Source: Prorocentrum cordatum
Taxonomy: Eukaryota; Sar; Dinophyceae; Prorocentrales; Prorocentraceae
Length of the DNA: 64,000 nucleotides
Reading direction: 5' to 3'
Assembly: GCA_963575745.1 (NCBI GenBank)
Contig: CAUYUJ010014770.1
Location: 48,098-112,097, forward strand
In this document: positions 18,555 through 29,379 of the stretch, piece by piece
How positions within the stretch are numbered: the stretch's first letter is position 1
Layout of the letters: each line of letters begins with the position of its first letter
Translations under genes and position numbers: made by a program
The notes under the pieces: model-generated
Seen by the model: the letters and a program-made list of their open reading frames with translations, nothing else
What the model was told of the DNA's origin: nothing
Databases searched by the model: none

Positions 18555-19336
18555 GGTGCCCCCTGCGCTGCCTAGCGCCCCCCGCCCCCCCCCCCCGCCC
18601 TTGCTGGGCAGCGCGGGCGCCCCCCTCGCCCTTTCGCCAACGTCGCGCCGGCGACCCCTCCCACGCGCCGCCCGGCCTTTCCCCGGCGGGGAGGTGGATG
18701 GATCCCGCTGAGGGCAATCCCCACCGAGCCGCATCGCGCTGGGTTCGGGCGGCCACCCCGCCCAGGTCGCCGCCGTAGGGTCCGCAGCCTCGTCGCGGGC
18801 GGCTCTTCTCTCCCGGCCCCTGGCCCGGCCTGTCTGCTTGCGGCCGCTGCTTTCTCTCCTCCTTGTCCTCCTCCCCCTCCTCCCCCTCCCTTCGCTTCTG
18901 CTCGTTGCTTCCCTCCCTTTCCTTTCCTCCTGCTCCCTGCCTGCTGTCTCCGCCTGGCCCGTCTTCTGCCTGCCCGCCCGCCCCGCCGGCCCTGGCCTCC
19001 CGCCTGGGCGTTCGTCGTCGTCTGCCTGCTTCTCCCCTCCTCGTCCCCTTCCGCCGGACAGCACAGCCTGCCCGGAACCAGCGTGGCGGCATATAGGGGC
19101 CTGACGCCGTTTATGTTAGCATCGAGGACGATTCTCACACGGAGTTGGCATTTTGGAGGACATCGGCCTAGCATCAGGATTTTGACGAGAGAGAGACTGG
19201 CGAGAGACATCTCCAGATTTCGCCGTTTGGGCGAGCGCGCTGTGATCTGGACAGAGCCCTGCTGGGGGTTCTCCTTTTTTCGGCTTCCCCACGCTCCAAG
19301 ACGGCGGTCTTCTTGGTGTCCGAAGCCGCCCGGGAG
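18555..19336 (+). other. 3' untranslated region of the LINE, C/T-rich
   Basis: After the stop the sequence is Pro-codon-like C-rich, then a pyrimidine tract at about 18850-18960 (CTCCTCCCCCTCC-type), then mixed sequence. No gene. Open frames on both strands reflect composition. Confidence 0.6.
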
Positions 19337-19386
19337 GCTGGTTACTGTAACTAGTTGACTTCTTGCTGGTTACTGTAACTAGTTGA
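19337..19386 (+). repeat. Tandem 28-bp repeat at the LINE 3' end and right flank
   Basis: A 22-base block starting GCTGGTTACTGTAACTAG occurs at 19337-19358 and again at 19365-19386, 28 bases apart. The second copy overlaps the right direct repeat (19359-19375). Either the target was a short tandem repeat or the element end copies its target. Confidence 0.75.
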
Positions 19387-19589
19387 TTGACCGCGCGAGG
19401 GGGGGGAGGCCCAAACAAGACTTTCCAGCGTCCCCTGGGCGCGTTGTCAGAATTACTGGGGGGGCTCGAAATCGACACCCCTCACGCAGATCCGCGGGGT
19501 CAGGGTCCAAAAACACATGGGATTTGCCACATTTCTGAAATTCGGTGCCACCGGAGGGGCGTCTTTCCCAAACCAAACGGGTCTTCCCA

Positions 19590-20790
19590 AACCAAACTTG
19601 GGCTTGGGTGACGTAGGCTTTGGTTTGGGGAGACCCGGTGTGGTTTGGGAAGACCCGGTTCGTTTGGGAAGACCCGGATGTTGGTTTGGGAAGACCCGGT
19701 TGGTTTGGGAAGACCCGGTTGGTTTGGGAAGACCCGGTTGGTTTGGGAAGACTCGGGCGCGTGGTTTGGAAAGACCCAGTTGGTTTGGGAAGACCCGGTT
19801 CGTTTGGGAAGACCCGGGGGTTCGGGAAGACCCGGTTGGTGTGGGACGACACGGAGGTTGGTTTGGGAAGACCCGGTTGGTTTGGGAAAACCCGGGTTTG
19901 GTTTGGGAAGACCCGTTTGGTTTGGGAAGACCCGGTTGGTTCGGGAAGACCCGGTTGGTTTGGGAAGACCTGGTTGGTTTGGGAAGACCTGGTTGGTTTG
20001 GGAAGACCCGGGGAGTTGGTTTGGGAAAACCCGGAGGTTGGTTTGGGGAGACCCGGTTGGTTTGGGAAGACCCGGGCGCGTGGTTTGGGAAGACCCGGTT
20101 GGTTTGGGAAGACACGGTTCGTTTGGGAAGACCCGGGGAGTTGATTCGGGAAGACCCGGTTGGTGTGGGACGACCAAGAGGTTGGTTTGGGAAGACCCGG
20201 TTGGTTTGGGAAGACCCGGGTTTGGTTTGGGAAGACCCGTTTGGTTTGGGAAGACCCGGTTGGTTCGGGAAGACCTGGAGGTTGGTTTGGGAAGACCTGG
20301 TTGGTTTGGGAAGACCCGTTTGGTTTGGGAAGACCTGGGGAGTTGGTTTGGGAAGACCCGGAGGTTGGTTCGGGAAGACCAGGATGTTGGTTTGGGAAGA
20401 CCCTGTTGGTTTGGGAAGACCCGTTTGGTTTGGGAAGACCCGGGGAGTTGGTGTGGGAAGGCCCGGTTGGTTTGGGAAGGCCCGGACGTTGTGGTTTGGG
20501 AAGACTCGATTTGTTAGGGAAGGCTTGTGTGAGTTTTGGGAAGGCCCGGGGCTGTGGTTTGGGAAGACGCGGTTGGTTTGGGAAGACCTGGCCGTTCGGT
20601 TTGGGAAGACCCTGTTGGTTTGGGAAAACCCGAGTTTGGTTTGGGAAGACCGTGCCTCGTGGTTCGGGAAGGCCCAGTCGGTTTGGGAAGGCCCACTTTG
20701 TTTGAGAAGACCCGGCCGTTGTGGTTTGGGAAGGCCCATTTGGTTGGGATGACCTGGTTGGGTAGGAAAGACCCGGGGTCGTGGTTCGAA
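19590..20790 (+). repeat. 19-bp minisatellite, stop-free in all six frames
   Basis: Unit close to GTTGGTTTGGGAAGACCCG, about 55-60 imperfect copies with insertions such as GGAG or GCGCGTG. Because 19 is not a multiple of three, each frame cycles through all phases and gives a 19-residue protein repeat (plus: TRLVWEDPVGLGRPGWFGK; minus: NRVFPNQPGLPKPTGSSQT). Open frames over 400 codons on both strands are by-products and I do not annotate them as genes. Confidence 0.93.
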
Positions 20791-20844
20791 ATGACCTGGG
20801 GGTGTGGGAATACGTCGGCATTTGGTTCGGGCAGACCCGCTTGG

Positions 20845-21100
20845 GCATGGAAGAGGAGGGGAAGGAGGAGGAGGAAAAGAAGGAGGAACTGCAGGAGGAT
20901 GGAGAGGAGGACGAGGAAGAGGAAGGAGGATGGAGAGGAGGAGGAGGAGGACGAGGAGGATGGAGAGGAGGAGGAGGAGGAGGAGGAGGAGGAGGAGGAC
21001 GAGGAGGAGAAGGAGGACGAGGAAAAGGAGGAGGAGGAAGAGGAAGAAGAAGGAGAGGAGAAGGGGGAGGAGGACGAGGAGGAGGCCTCTACGCCGACCC
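20845..21100 (+). repeat. Polypurine GGA/GAA tract
   Basis: About 255 bases almost purely A and G on the plus strand (GAGGAGGAAGAGGAGGA type). Mirror-symmetric polypurine of this length can form triplex DNA. It yields spurious Glu/Gly/Arg or Ser-rich frames. Confidence 0.9.
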
Positions 21101-21455
21101 CATCTAGGAGCCCTGGAGCCCTGGAGCCTGGACCTCGGGAAGCGGCGGATGGGGATGCACTGCAGTCGGTCCCGCCAGGGGCCCGGATGTGTCCACAGTC
21201 GCCCCTCCCCCTCGGGGTATGGGAAGCGCGGTCAGGAACGAAACGCTTGCCTGGCGAGCGACTCTGAACATGACAGGTTTGACTATGATTGAGTGCGAGT
21301 GTGTGTCTGTCTGCGCACGATGAGTTTGCGCAAGAGCGAGTCTGAATGTGAGCGGGTCTGAGCGTGAGTCCATCCGCGAGTCGGTCTGAGTACGAGCGGG
21401 TCCAGTGTGAGGGTGAATGAGTCTGCGTGTGGATGGGTGAGCAGCAGGGACCCCA
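21100..21455. other. Spacer between polypurine tract and G-rich array
   Basis: Contains short GAGTSTGAGTGNGAGCGG-like repeated words (about 21290-21420: GAGCGGGTCTGAGCG, GAGTCGGTCTGAG). No gene seen. Confidence 0.4.
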
Positions 21456-21459
21456 AGGA

Positions 21460-23635
21460 GGAGCGGGGCGGGGCGGGGCGGGCGGGCGGACCCTAACAAG
21501 CGGGTCGGTTCGGGTCGGGCGGGCGGGCCCTAACGGGCGGGTCGGGTCGGGCGGGCGGGACATTCAAGTGTGGTGCATGATCGAGCCCACGCGCGAGAAC
21601 CCTAACGGGCGGGTCGGGTCGGGTCAGGCGGGTGGCCCCGGACGGGCGGGTCGGGTCGTGCGGGCGGGCCCTAACGGGCGGGTCGGGTCGGGCGGGCGGG
21701 ACATTATAGTGCGGTGCGTGATCGAGCCCACACGCGAGAACCCTAACGGGCGGGTCGGGGGGGTCGGGGCGGGCGGGCCCTCGGGTCGGGTCGGGCGGGC
21801 GGGTCGGGTCGGGCGGGTCGACATTAAAGGGTGCATAATCGAGCCGAGTCGGCCGGGAACCCTAACGGGCGGGTCGGGTCGGGCCGGGTCGGGGGCGGAC
21901 CATAGCGGGCGGGTCGGGTCGGGCGGGCGGTCCTAACGGGCGGTCGGGTCGGGCGGGCGGGCGTTTAAATTGCGGTGCGTGATCGAGCCCACACGCGAGA
22001 ACCCTAACGGGCGGGTCGGGTCGGATCGGGCGGGCGGACCCTAGCGGGCGGTTCGGGTCGGGTCGGGCGGGCGGGCCCTGACGGGCGGGTCGGGTCGGGC
22101 TGGCGGGACATTAAAGTGTGGTGCGTGATCGAGCCCACGCGCGAGAACCCTAACGGGCGGGTCGGGGCGGGCGGGCGGACCCTAACGGGCGGGTCGGTCG
22201 GGTCGGGCGGGCGGACCCTGACGGGCGGGTCGGGTCGGACGGGTGGGACATTAAGTGTGGTGCGTGATGAAGTCACACGCGAGAAACCCTAGCGGGCGGG
22301 TCGGGTCGGGTCGGGGGATCGGGTCGGGCGGTCGGGCGGATCCTAACGGGCGGGTCGGGCGGGCGGGACATTAAAGTATGGTGCATGATCGAGCCCACAC
22401 GCGGGAACCGTAACGGGCGGGCCGGGTCGGGCCGGGTCGGGCGGGCGGACCCTAACGGGCGGGTCGGGTCGAGTCGGGCGGGCGGACCCTAACGGGCGGG
22501 TCGGGTCGGGCGGGCGGGGCATTAAAGTGTGCTGCATGATCGAAGCCGATCACACGCGACAGCCCTAACGGGCGGGTCGGGTCGGGTCGGGTCGGGCGGG
22601 CGGGCCTTTGCAGGCGGGTCGGGTCGGGTCGGGCGAGCGGGCCCTAACGGGCAGGTCGGGTCGGGTCGGGCGGGGCATTAAAGTATGGTGCATGATCGAA
22701 ATCACGCGCGCGAGAACCCTTACGGGCGGGTCGGGTCGGGCCAAATCGGGCGGGCGGACCCTAACGGGCGGGTCGGGTCGGGTCGGGCGGGCGGACCCTA
22801 AGGGCCGGGTCGGGTCGGGCGGGCGGGACATTAAAGTGCGGTGCGTGATCGAGCCCACACGCGCGAGAACCCTAACGAGCGTGTCGGGCCGGGTCGGGTT
22901 GGGCGGGCGGACCCTGACGGGCCGGTCGACTCCGGTCGGGCGGGCAGGCCCTAACGTGCGGGTCGGGTCTGGCGGGCGGGACATTAAAGCGTGGTGCATG
23001 ATCGAGCCCACGCGAGGGAACCCTAACGGGCGGGGCGGGGCGGGGCGGGTCGGGTCGGGTCGGGCGGGCGGACCCTAACGGGCGGGTCGGGTCGGGTCGG
23101 GCGGGTCGGGTCGGGCGGGACATTTAAAGTGTAGTGCATGATCGAGCCCACACGCGAGAACCCTAACGGGCGGGTCGGGTCGGGTCGGGTTGGGCGGCAG
23201 ACCCTCACGGGCGGGTCGGGTCGGGCGGGCCGGACATTAAAGTGTGGTGCGTGATCGAGCCCACACTCGAGAAACCTGGCGGGCGGGTCGGGTCGGGTCG
23301 GGCGGGTCGGGCGGGCGGGCGGGACGTTAAAATGTGGTGCGTGATCGCGTTCGCACGCGAGAACCCTAACGGGCGGGTCGGATCGGGGCGAGTCGGCCGG
23401 GCGGGCCCTAATGGGCGGGTCGGGTCGGGTCGGGCGGGCAGACCCTAACGGGCGGGTCGGGTCGGGCGGGCGGGACATTAAAATATAGTGCATGATCGAG
23501 CCCACACGCGAGAACCCTAACGGACGGGTCGGGTCCGGTCGGGTCGGGCGGGCGGACCCTAACGGGCGGGTCGGGTCGGGTCGGGCGGGCGGACCCTAAC
23601 GGGCGGGTGGGGTCGGGCGGGCCCTAACGACAACC
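21460..23635 (+). repeat. G-rich satellite with 15 higher-order units (quadruplex-prone)
   Basis: Built from GGGCGGGTCGGGTCGGG blocks separated by CCCTAAC. A conserved linker (ACATTAAAGTGTGGTGC, then ATGATCGAGCCCACACGCGA) recurs at about 21571, 21712, 21829, 21973, 22119, 22258, 22379, 22529, 22686, 22839, 22992, 23132, 23245, 23335 and 23486, so units are 90-157 bp. Each unit has many runs of three or more G, so the plus strand can form G-quadruplexes. CCCTAA resembles the plant-type telomere repeat complement but is never in tandem. Confidence 0.92.
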
Positions 23636-23694
23636 ACCACCACTACCATTTTGTTTGACCACTACTAGTAGTACAGCCGCCACCACGAGCATAA

Positions 23695-23823
23695 TTGAAG
23701 CTACCACCACTACGACTACGACTACGACTACGACTACGACTACGACTACGACTACGACTACGACTACGACTACAACTACGACTACGACTACGACTACGAC
23801 TACGACTACGACTACGGACTACG

Positions 23824-23887
<64 letters not shown>

Positions 23888-23900
23888 ATACTACTACTAC
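23695..23900 (+). repeat. CGACTA and CTA microsatellites next to the gap
   Basis: (CGACTA)n at about 23708-23815 followed by (CTA)n to 23900, where the N gap starts. The repeat almost certainly caused the assembly gap. Confidence 0.95.
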
Positions 23901-24000
23901 NNNNNNNNNNNNNNNNNNNNNNNNNNNNNNNNNNNNNNNNNNNNNNNNNNNNNNNNNNNNNNNNNNNNNNNNNNNNNNNNNNNNNNNNNNNNNNNNNNNN
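23901..24000. other. Assembly gap (100 N)
   Basis: Exactly 100 Ns, a conventional placeholder length, between a trinucleotide microsatellite and the start of the 400-bp satellite. True gap size is unknown. Confidence 0.99.
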
Positions 24001-27000
24001 GGGCGAGCTGAAGCTGCGGAAGCGCGGCGCTGTCGGCCCCTTCCTTTCCCGCGTCACCCGAGCACAGTCCCGCTTATATCGGGTCATGCCCTGATGCGAC
24101 GGTGGTTATTCACTGGACCTCGCACCAGGTCTGGGCGTGTAAACGCATGGGTTGCGTTACGGAATCTCTCGTGCACCACTCACCTGAAAAGATGTGCTCT
24201 TCTCAGCGGCCCAGGGGGCCTCCCGGCCAGCGGACTCGCGCCGCCTCCGGTCAGGGCGGGCCATTCCTCAAAGCTCGGCCCCGGCCCGGCCCAACCGACA
24301 GCCTTCGAGGCCGTCCGCCGCGCCCGGAAACTACGCCCAGCAGGCGGGGGCCCCTTTCCCGACGCCGCCCCAGCGACGTGAGGGCGCTTCTGCCGAAGAA
24401 AATGGGCGGCGCGGGTGGGCGAACCGAAGCAGCGAAAACGCGGCGCTGTCGGCCCTTTTCTTTCCCGCGCCGCCCAAGAACAACGCCCCCCTTATATCGG
24501 ACCATGCCCTGATGTGACGATGCTTATTCACTGGACCTCGCACCAGGTCTGGGCGTGCAAACGCATGGATTGCGTTGCGGAATCTCTCGTGCACCACTCA
24601 CTTGAAAATGCGTGTTCTTCTCAGCGGCCCGGGGGGCCTCCTGGCCAGCGGATCCGCGCCGCCTCTTCTGGTCAGGGCGGGCCATTCCTCAACGCTCGGT
24701 CCCGGCCCGGCCCCCCCCCAGCAGCTTTCCAGGCCATCCAGATGGGGGCCCCTTCCCAACGGCGCCCCAACTACGCGAGGGCGCTCCTGCTGAAGAGAAT
24801 GGGCGGCGCGGGCGGGCGAGCTGAATCCGCGGGGGCGCGGCGCTGTCGGCCCCTTCGTTTCCCCACGTCACCCGAGCACAACATCCTCCTTATATCGGAC
24901 CATGCCCTGACGCGACGATGCTTAGTCACTGGACGTCGCGCCAAATCTGGGCGCGCGCACGCGTGGGCTGCGTTGCGGGATCTCTCGCGCACCACTCACC
25001 TGAAAATATGTGCTCTTCTCAGCGGCCCGGGGGCCCCCCGGCCAGCGGGCCCGCGTCGCCTTTGGCCAAGGCGGGCCATTGCTCAATGTTCGGCCCCGGC
25101 CCAGCCCAGCCGACAGCCTTCGAGGCCGCCCGCCGCGTCAAGAAAGCTACATCCAAGTGGGGGCCCCTGTCCCGGCGCCGCCCCAGCTACGCGAGGGCGC
25201 TCCTGCTGATGAAAATGGGCGGCGCGGGTGGTCAAGCTGAAGCTGCGGAAGCGCGGCGCTGTCGGCCCCTCCTTTCCCGCGTCGCCCGAGCACAACGCCC
25301 CCCTCATATCGGACCATGCCCTGATGTGACGACGGTGATTCACTGGGCCTCGCACCAGGTTTGGGTGTAGACGCATGGATTGCGTTGCGGAATCTCTCGC
25401 GCACCGCTCACCTGAACAGATGTGCTCTCCTCGGCGGCCCGGGGGGCCTCCCGGCCAGCGGGCTCGCGCCGCCTCTGGCCAGGGCGGGCCATTCCTCAAT
25501 GCTCGGCCCTGGCCCGGCCCAGCTGACAGCCTTCGAGGCCGCCCGCCGCGCCCAGAAACTACGCCCAGGTGGGGGCACCTGTCCCAGCGCCGCCCAAGCT
25601 ACGCGAGGGCGCTCCTGCCGAAGAAAATGGGCGGCGCGGGCGGGCGAGCCGAAGAAGCGGAAGCGCGGCGTTGTCGGCCCCTCCCTTTCCCGCGTCGCCC
25701 GAGCACAACATCCTCCTATATTGGGTCATGCCGTGACGTGACGATGCTTATTCACTGGGCCTCGCACCGGGTCTGGGTTTGTAAACGCATGGATTGCGTT
25801 GCGGAATCTCTCGCGCACCACTCACTTGAAAAATATGCGCTCTTCTCAGCGGCCCGGGGGGGCCCCCCGGCCAACGGACCCGCGCCGCCTCTGGTCAGGG
25901 CGGGCTATTCCTCAATGCTCGGTCCCGGCCCGGCCCAGCCGACAGCCTTCGAGGCCGCCCGCCGCGTCAGGGAAGCTACGCCCAGGTGGGGGCCCCTGTC
26001 CCAACACCGCCCCAGCTGCGCGAGGGCGCTCCTGCTGAAGGAAATCAGCGGCGCGGGTGGGCGAGCTGAAGCCGCGGAAGCTCGGCGCCGTCGCCCCCCC
26101 CCGCCCCCTCTCCGCGTCGCCCGAGCGCAACGCCCTCCTTATATCGGACCATGCCCTGGCGCGACTATGCGCGTTCACACGCGGGCCCCCCCGGCCAGCG
26201 GGCCCGCGCCGCCTCTGGTCAGGGCGGGCCATTCCTCAGCGCCCGGCCCTGGCGCCGTCGGCCCCTTCGTTTCCCTGCGTCGCCCGAGCACGACGTTCCC
26301 CTTAGATCGGACCATGCCTCGCGCCAAGTCTGGAAGTGCAAGCGCGCGGGCTGCGTTGCGGAGTCTCTCGTGCACCACTCACGTGCAAAATATGTGCTCT
26401 TCTCAGCGGCCCGGGGGCCCCGCCGGCCAGCGGGCCCGCGCCGCCGCTGGTCAGGGCGGGCCACTCCTCGATGCTCGGCCCCGTCCGGGCCCCCCGACAG
26501 CCTTCGAAGCCGCCCGCCGCGCCCAGAAAGCTACGCCCCGGCGGGGGCCCCATTCCCGGCGCCGCCCCAACTGCGCGAGGGCGCTCCTGCTCAAGAAAAT
26601 GAGCGGCGCGGGTGGTCGAGCTGAAGCTGCGGAAGCGCGGCGCCGTCGGCCCCTTCCTTTCCCGCGTCGCCCGAGCACGACGCTTTCCTTACCAGACCAT
26701 GCCATGTGGTGACGATGTTCATTCGCTAGGCCTCGCGCCAGGTCTGGGCGTGCAAACGCGTGGATTGCGTTGCGAAGTCTTTCGCGCACCACTCACCTGA
26801 AAATGCGTGTCTTCTCAGCGGCCCGGGGTGCCCCCCGGCCAGCGGGCCGCGCCGCCTCTGGTCAGGGCGGGCCATTCCTCAATGCTCAGTCTCAGCCCAG
26901 CCCCCCCGACGCCCTTCGAACGAGGCCGCCCGCTGCGCCCAGAAAGCTACGCCCAGGTGGGGGCCCCTGTCCCAGCGCCGCCCCAGCTACGCGAGGGCGC

Positions 27001-28440
27001 CCCTGCTGAAAATGGACGGCGCGGGTGGTCGAGCTGAAGCTGCGGGGGCGCGGCGCCGTCGGCCCCTTCCCCCCCCGCGTCGCCCGAGCGCAACGTCCCC
27101 CCTACAACGGGCCATGCCCTGATGCGACGATGGATCTATTCACTGGGCCTCGCGCCGGGGCTGGGCGCGTAAAAGCGTGGATTGCTTTGCGGAATCTCTC
27201 GTGCACCACTCGCCTGAAAAAGTGCGCTCTTCTCGGCGGCGCGGGGGGCTTCCCGGCCAGCGGGCCCGCGCCGCCTCGGAAAGCTGCATCCAGGCGATGG
27301 CCCTATACCCGACGCCGCACCAGCTACGCGAAGGCGCTCCTGCTGAAGAAAATGGGCAGCGCGGGCGGGCGAGCTGGAGCTACGGGGGCGCCCGGCTGTC
27401 GGCCCTTTCCTTTCCTGCGTCGCCCGAGCACGACATCCCCCTCATATATCGGACCATGATGCCCTGATGTGACGATGCTGATTCAGTGGGCCTCGCACCA
27501 GGTCTGGGCGTGTAAACGCATGGATTGCGTTGAGGAGCTTCTCGTGCACCACTCGTCTGAAAACTTGCTCTCCTCGGCGGCCCGGGGGGCCGCCCGGCCG
27601 GCGGGCCCGCGCCGCCTCTGGCCAGGGCGGGCCATTCCTCGATGCTCGACCCCGGCCCGGCCCCCCCGACAGCCTTCGAGGCCGCCCGCCGCGCCTGGGA
27701 AGCTACGCCCAGGCGGGGGCTTCCTTCCCAGCGCCGCACCGGCTGCGCGAGGGCGCCCCCGCTGAAGAAAGTGGGCGAGCTGAAGCTACGGGGGCGCGGC
27801 GCTGTCGGCCCCATCCTTTCCAGCGTCGCCCGAGCACGACGTCCTCCTTATATCGGACCATGCCCTGATGCGACGATTCTTAGTCACTGGGCCTCGCGCC
27901 GGGTCTGGGCGTGCAAACGGATGGATTGCGTTGCGGAGTCTCTCGTGCACCACTCACCTGAAAAGACGCGCTCTTCTCGGCGGCCCGCGCCGCCTCCGGT
28001 TCCGGCCCAGCCCCCCCGACAGCCTTCGAGGCCGTGCGTCGAAGCGGGGGCCCCTGTCCCGACGCCGTCCTAGCTGCGCGAGGGCGCCCCTGCTGAAGAA
28101 AATGGGCAGCGCGGGTGGGCGAGCTGGAGGTGCGGGGGCGCGGCGCTGCCAGCCCCTTCCCCAGCCGCGTCGCCCGAGCACGACGCCCCCGCATATCGGG
28201 CCACGCACTGATGCGACGATGCTTATTCACGGGACCTCGCGCCAGGTCTGGGCGCGCAAGTACAAGCGTGGATTGCGTGGCGGAATCTCTCGCGCACCAC
28301 TCGCCTGAAAATCTGCGCCCCCCTCGGCGGCCCGGGGGCCCCCCTGGCCATCGGACCCGCGCCGCCCCGGGTCGCCCCCCAACGGCCTTCGAGGCCGCCC
28401 GCCGCGCCCAGGAAGCTACGTCCAGGCGGGGGCCCCTCGC
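24001..28440 (+). repeat. Tandem satellite, twelve units of about 340-423 bp
   Basis: The anchor CATGCCCTGA (or variant) recurs at about 24085, 24503, 24901, 25315, 25727, 26150, 26313, 26698, 27113, 27455, 27859 and 28201. Most spacings are 385-423; 26150-26313 is a 163-bp partial unit and two units are near 342. Each unit holds a GCGCGGCGCTGTCGGCCCC block, a TATATCGGACCATG block, a TGGATTGCGTTGCGGAATC block, TGCACCACTCACCTGAAAA, and a GGCCAGCGGGCCCGCGCCG block. Long frames through it are compositional. A solitary piece lies at about 51262-51352. Confidence 0.93.
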
Positions 28441-28479
28441 CCATTCCCTGGCCGTAGGAGACGGCTCGCCACTTTAACA

Positions 28480-29260
28480 AATGGCGCCCGCCTGGCCGCG
28501 GCTCCCAATTTTGCGATCTACGCCAGCCCCTCTGCGACGTAGATGCGAGCCGGTTTCGTCGACGCCCATTTCCCCCGGATCATGGTCTTCTCGATGCGCC
28601 CGTGCGATCCGAAGTCGAAAGTCGCGCCGCCTCGCCCGAGGCTGTAGGGGCTGTGCGACCCCTTCCAAATACAGCACCTTGAGCGTTTCTTGAACTGCTT
28701 CCGATCGGAGGTGGGCGACTCAGGAAGCAAACGCTCTCCCGGGGGCTCGCCGCGGCACAGCTGGCGCAGCGTGCCGCGCACTATTGGGCATTCAACGGCG
28801 GCGCTCTCTACAACGTTCAGGCGCGTGCCCGTTTTGGCTTCCCGGAGAAGCAAAACGGAGTTATCATGCCCCTCGTCGAAGGAGACCTGTTCTCGCCTCA
28901 GATTCTAGCCTTCGGAGGTCCGCAGAAGGCAATGGAACGTGATCGCCGTCAAATACGCCATGGACTGGAAACCGAGCCCAGCCGGAGCGCCCGCCGCTGC
29001 CCAGGTGACAAGCGGGGTAAATTGCCATGCCCTTGCCAGCGGCTCTTCCCGACCCCACGCCCGGAGCAGCCGTTTTGCTATGTGATTTGGCGGGCTCCCC
29101 GCCACATAGCAGTGCCGGATGCCGGCGCACTCCCCCTGCTGCCAATACTCCTCCAGCATGGCGCGCGCAGCATCGTCCAGTTCATGGTTGGCGAGGTCGG
29201 ACATATTGTGGCCCGTGCTGAATTCAGAAAAACGCGCGCATTGATCCGCGCATCGCTGCA
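28480..29260 (-). pseudogene. Tyrosine recombinase of the DIRS-like element (broken)
   Basis: First frame (29261-28905): LDDAARAMLEEYWQQGECAG ... WGREEPLARAWQFTPLVTWA ... MAYLTAITFHCLLRTSEG, the helical core domain up to the first catalytic Arg region of a phage-integrase-like fold. After a frame break (28853-28518): LLREAKTGTRLNVVESAAVE, CPIVRGTLRQLC, then SPYSLGRGGATFDFGSHGRI and MIRGKWASTKPARIYVAEGL, which match the (S/Y)LRRGGAT ... RGRWxS..TARIYVxE end block where the second Arg and the Tyr nucleophile sit. The usual LRRGGAT reads LGRGGAT. It would integrate circular cDNA; it is inactive here. Confidence 0.78.
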
Positions 29261-29379
29261 ACGTTCGCTGGGTGACGACCCCCGTCGGCCAGACTACCCA
29301 ACTTAGCCCTCGCTTGCCTCCCTGCCTCTGTGGTACAACTGTTACTCGCCATGTGCACGATCATATCATACGGTCGCGA

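Larger units (their letters stand above)
16353..19358 (+). mobile_element. 5'-truncated LINE with restriction-like endonuclease
   Basis: A 3.0-kb insertion bounded by the perfect 17-bp direct repeat (16336-16352 / 19359-19375). It carries a reverse transcriptase and a C-terminal endonuclease region, then a C/T-rich 3' tail. The N-terminal part expected of such elements is missing, and 5' truncation plus target duplication is the normal product of target-primed reverse transcription. It is the only clearly plus-strand element in the window, and its reading frame is intact, so the insertion looks fairly young. Confidence 0.7.

Noticed and set aside
19379-20848. Open frames of more than 400 codons on both strands with 19-residue repeats
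   Set aside because: The 19-bp unit has no stop in any frame; coding potential is a by-product of the repeat.
20845-21100. Glu/Gly- and Ser-rich proteins over the polypurine tract
   Set aside because: Pure simple sequence; frames on both strands are equally open.
21460-23635. Telomere
   Set aside because: CCCTAA occurs once per junction, never as a tandem CCCTAAA array, and coding DNA continues on both sides.
23655-23900. Thr/Tyr-only open frame
   Set aside because: Translation of the CGACTA/CTA microsatellite running into the gap.
25375-26712. 445-codon Ala/Pro/Arg-rich frame through the satellite
   Set aside because: Crosses three satellite units in shifting frames; similar frames exist on both strands; explained by high GC.
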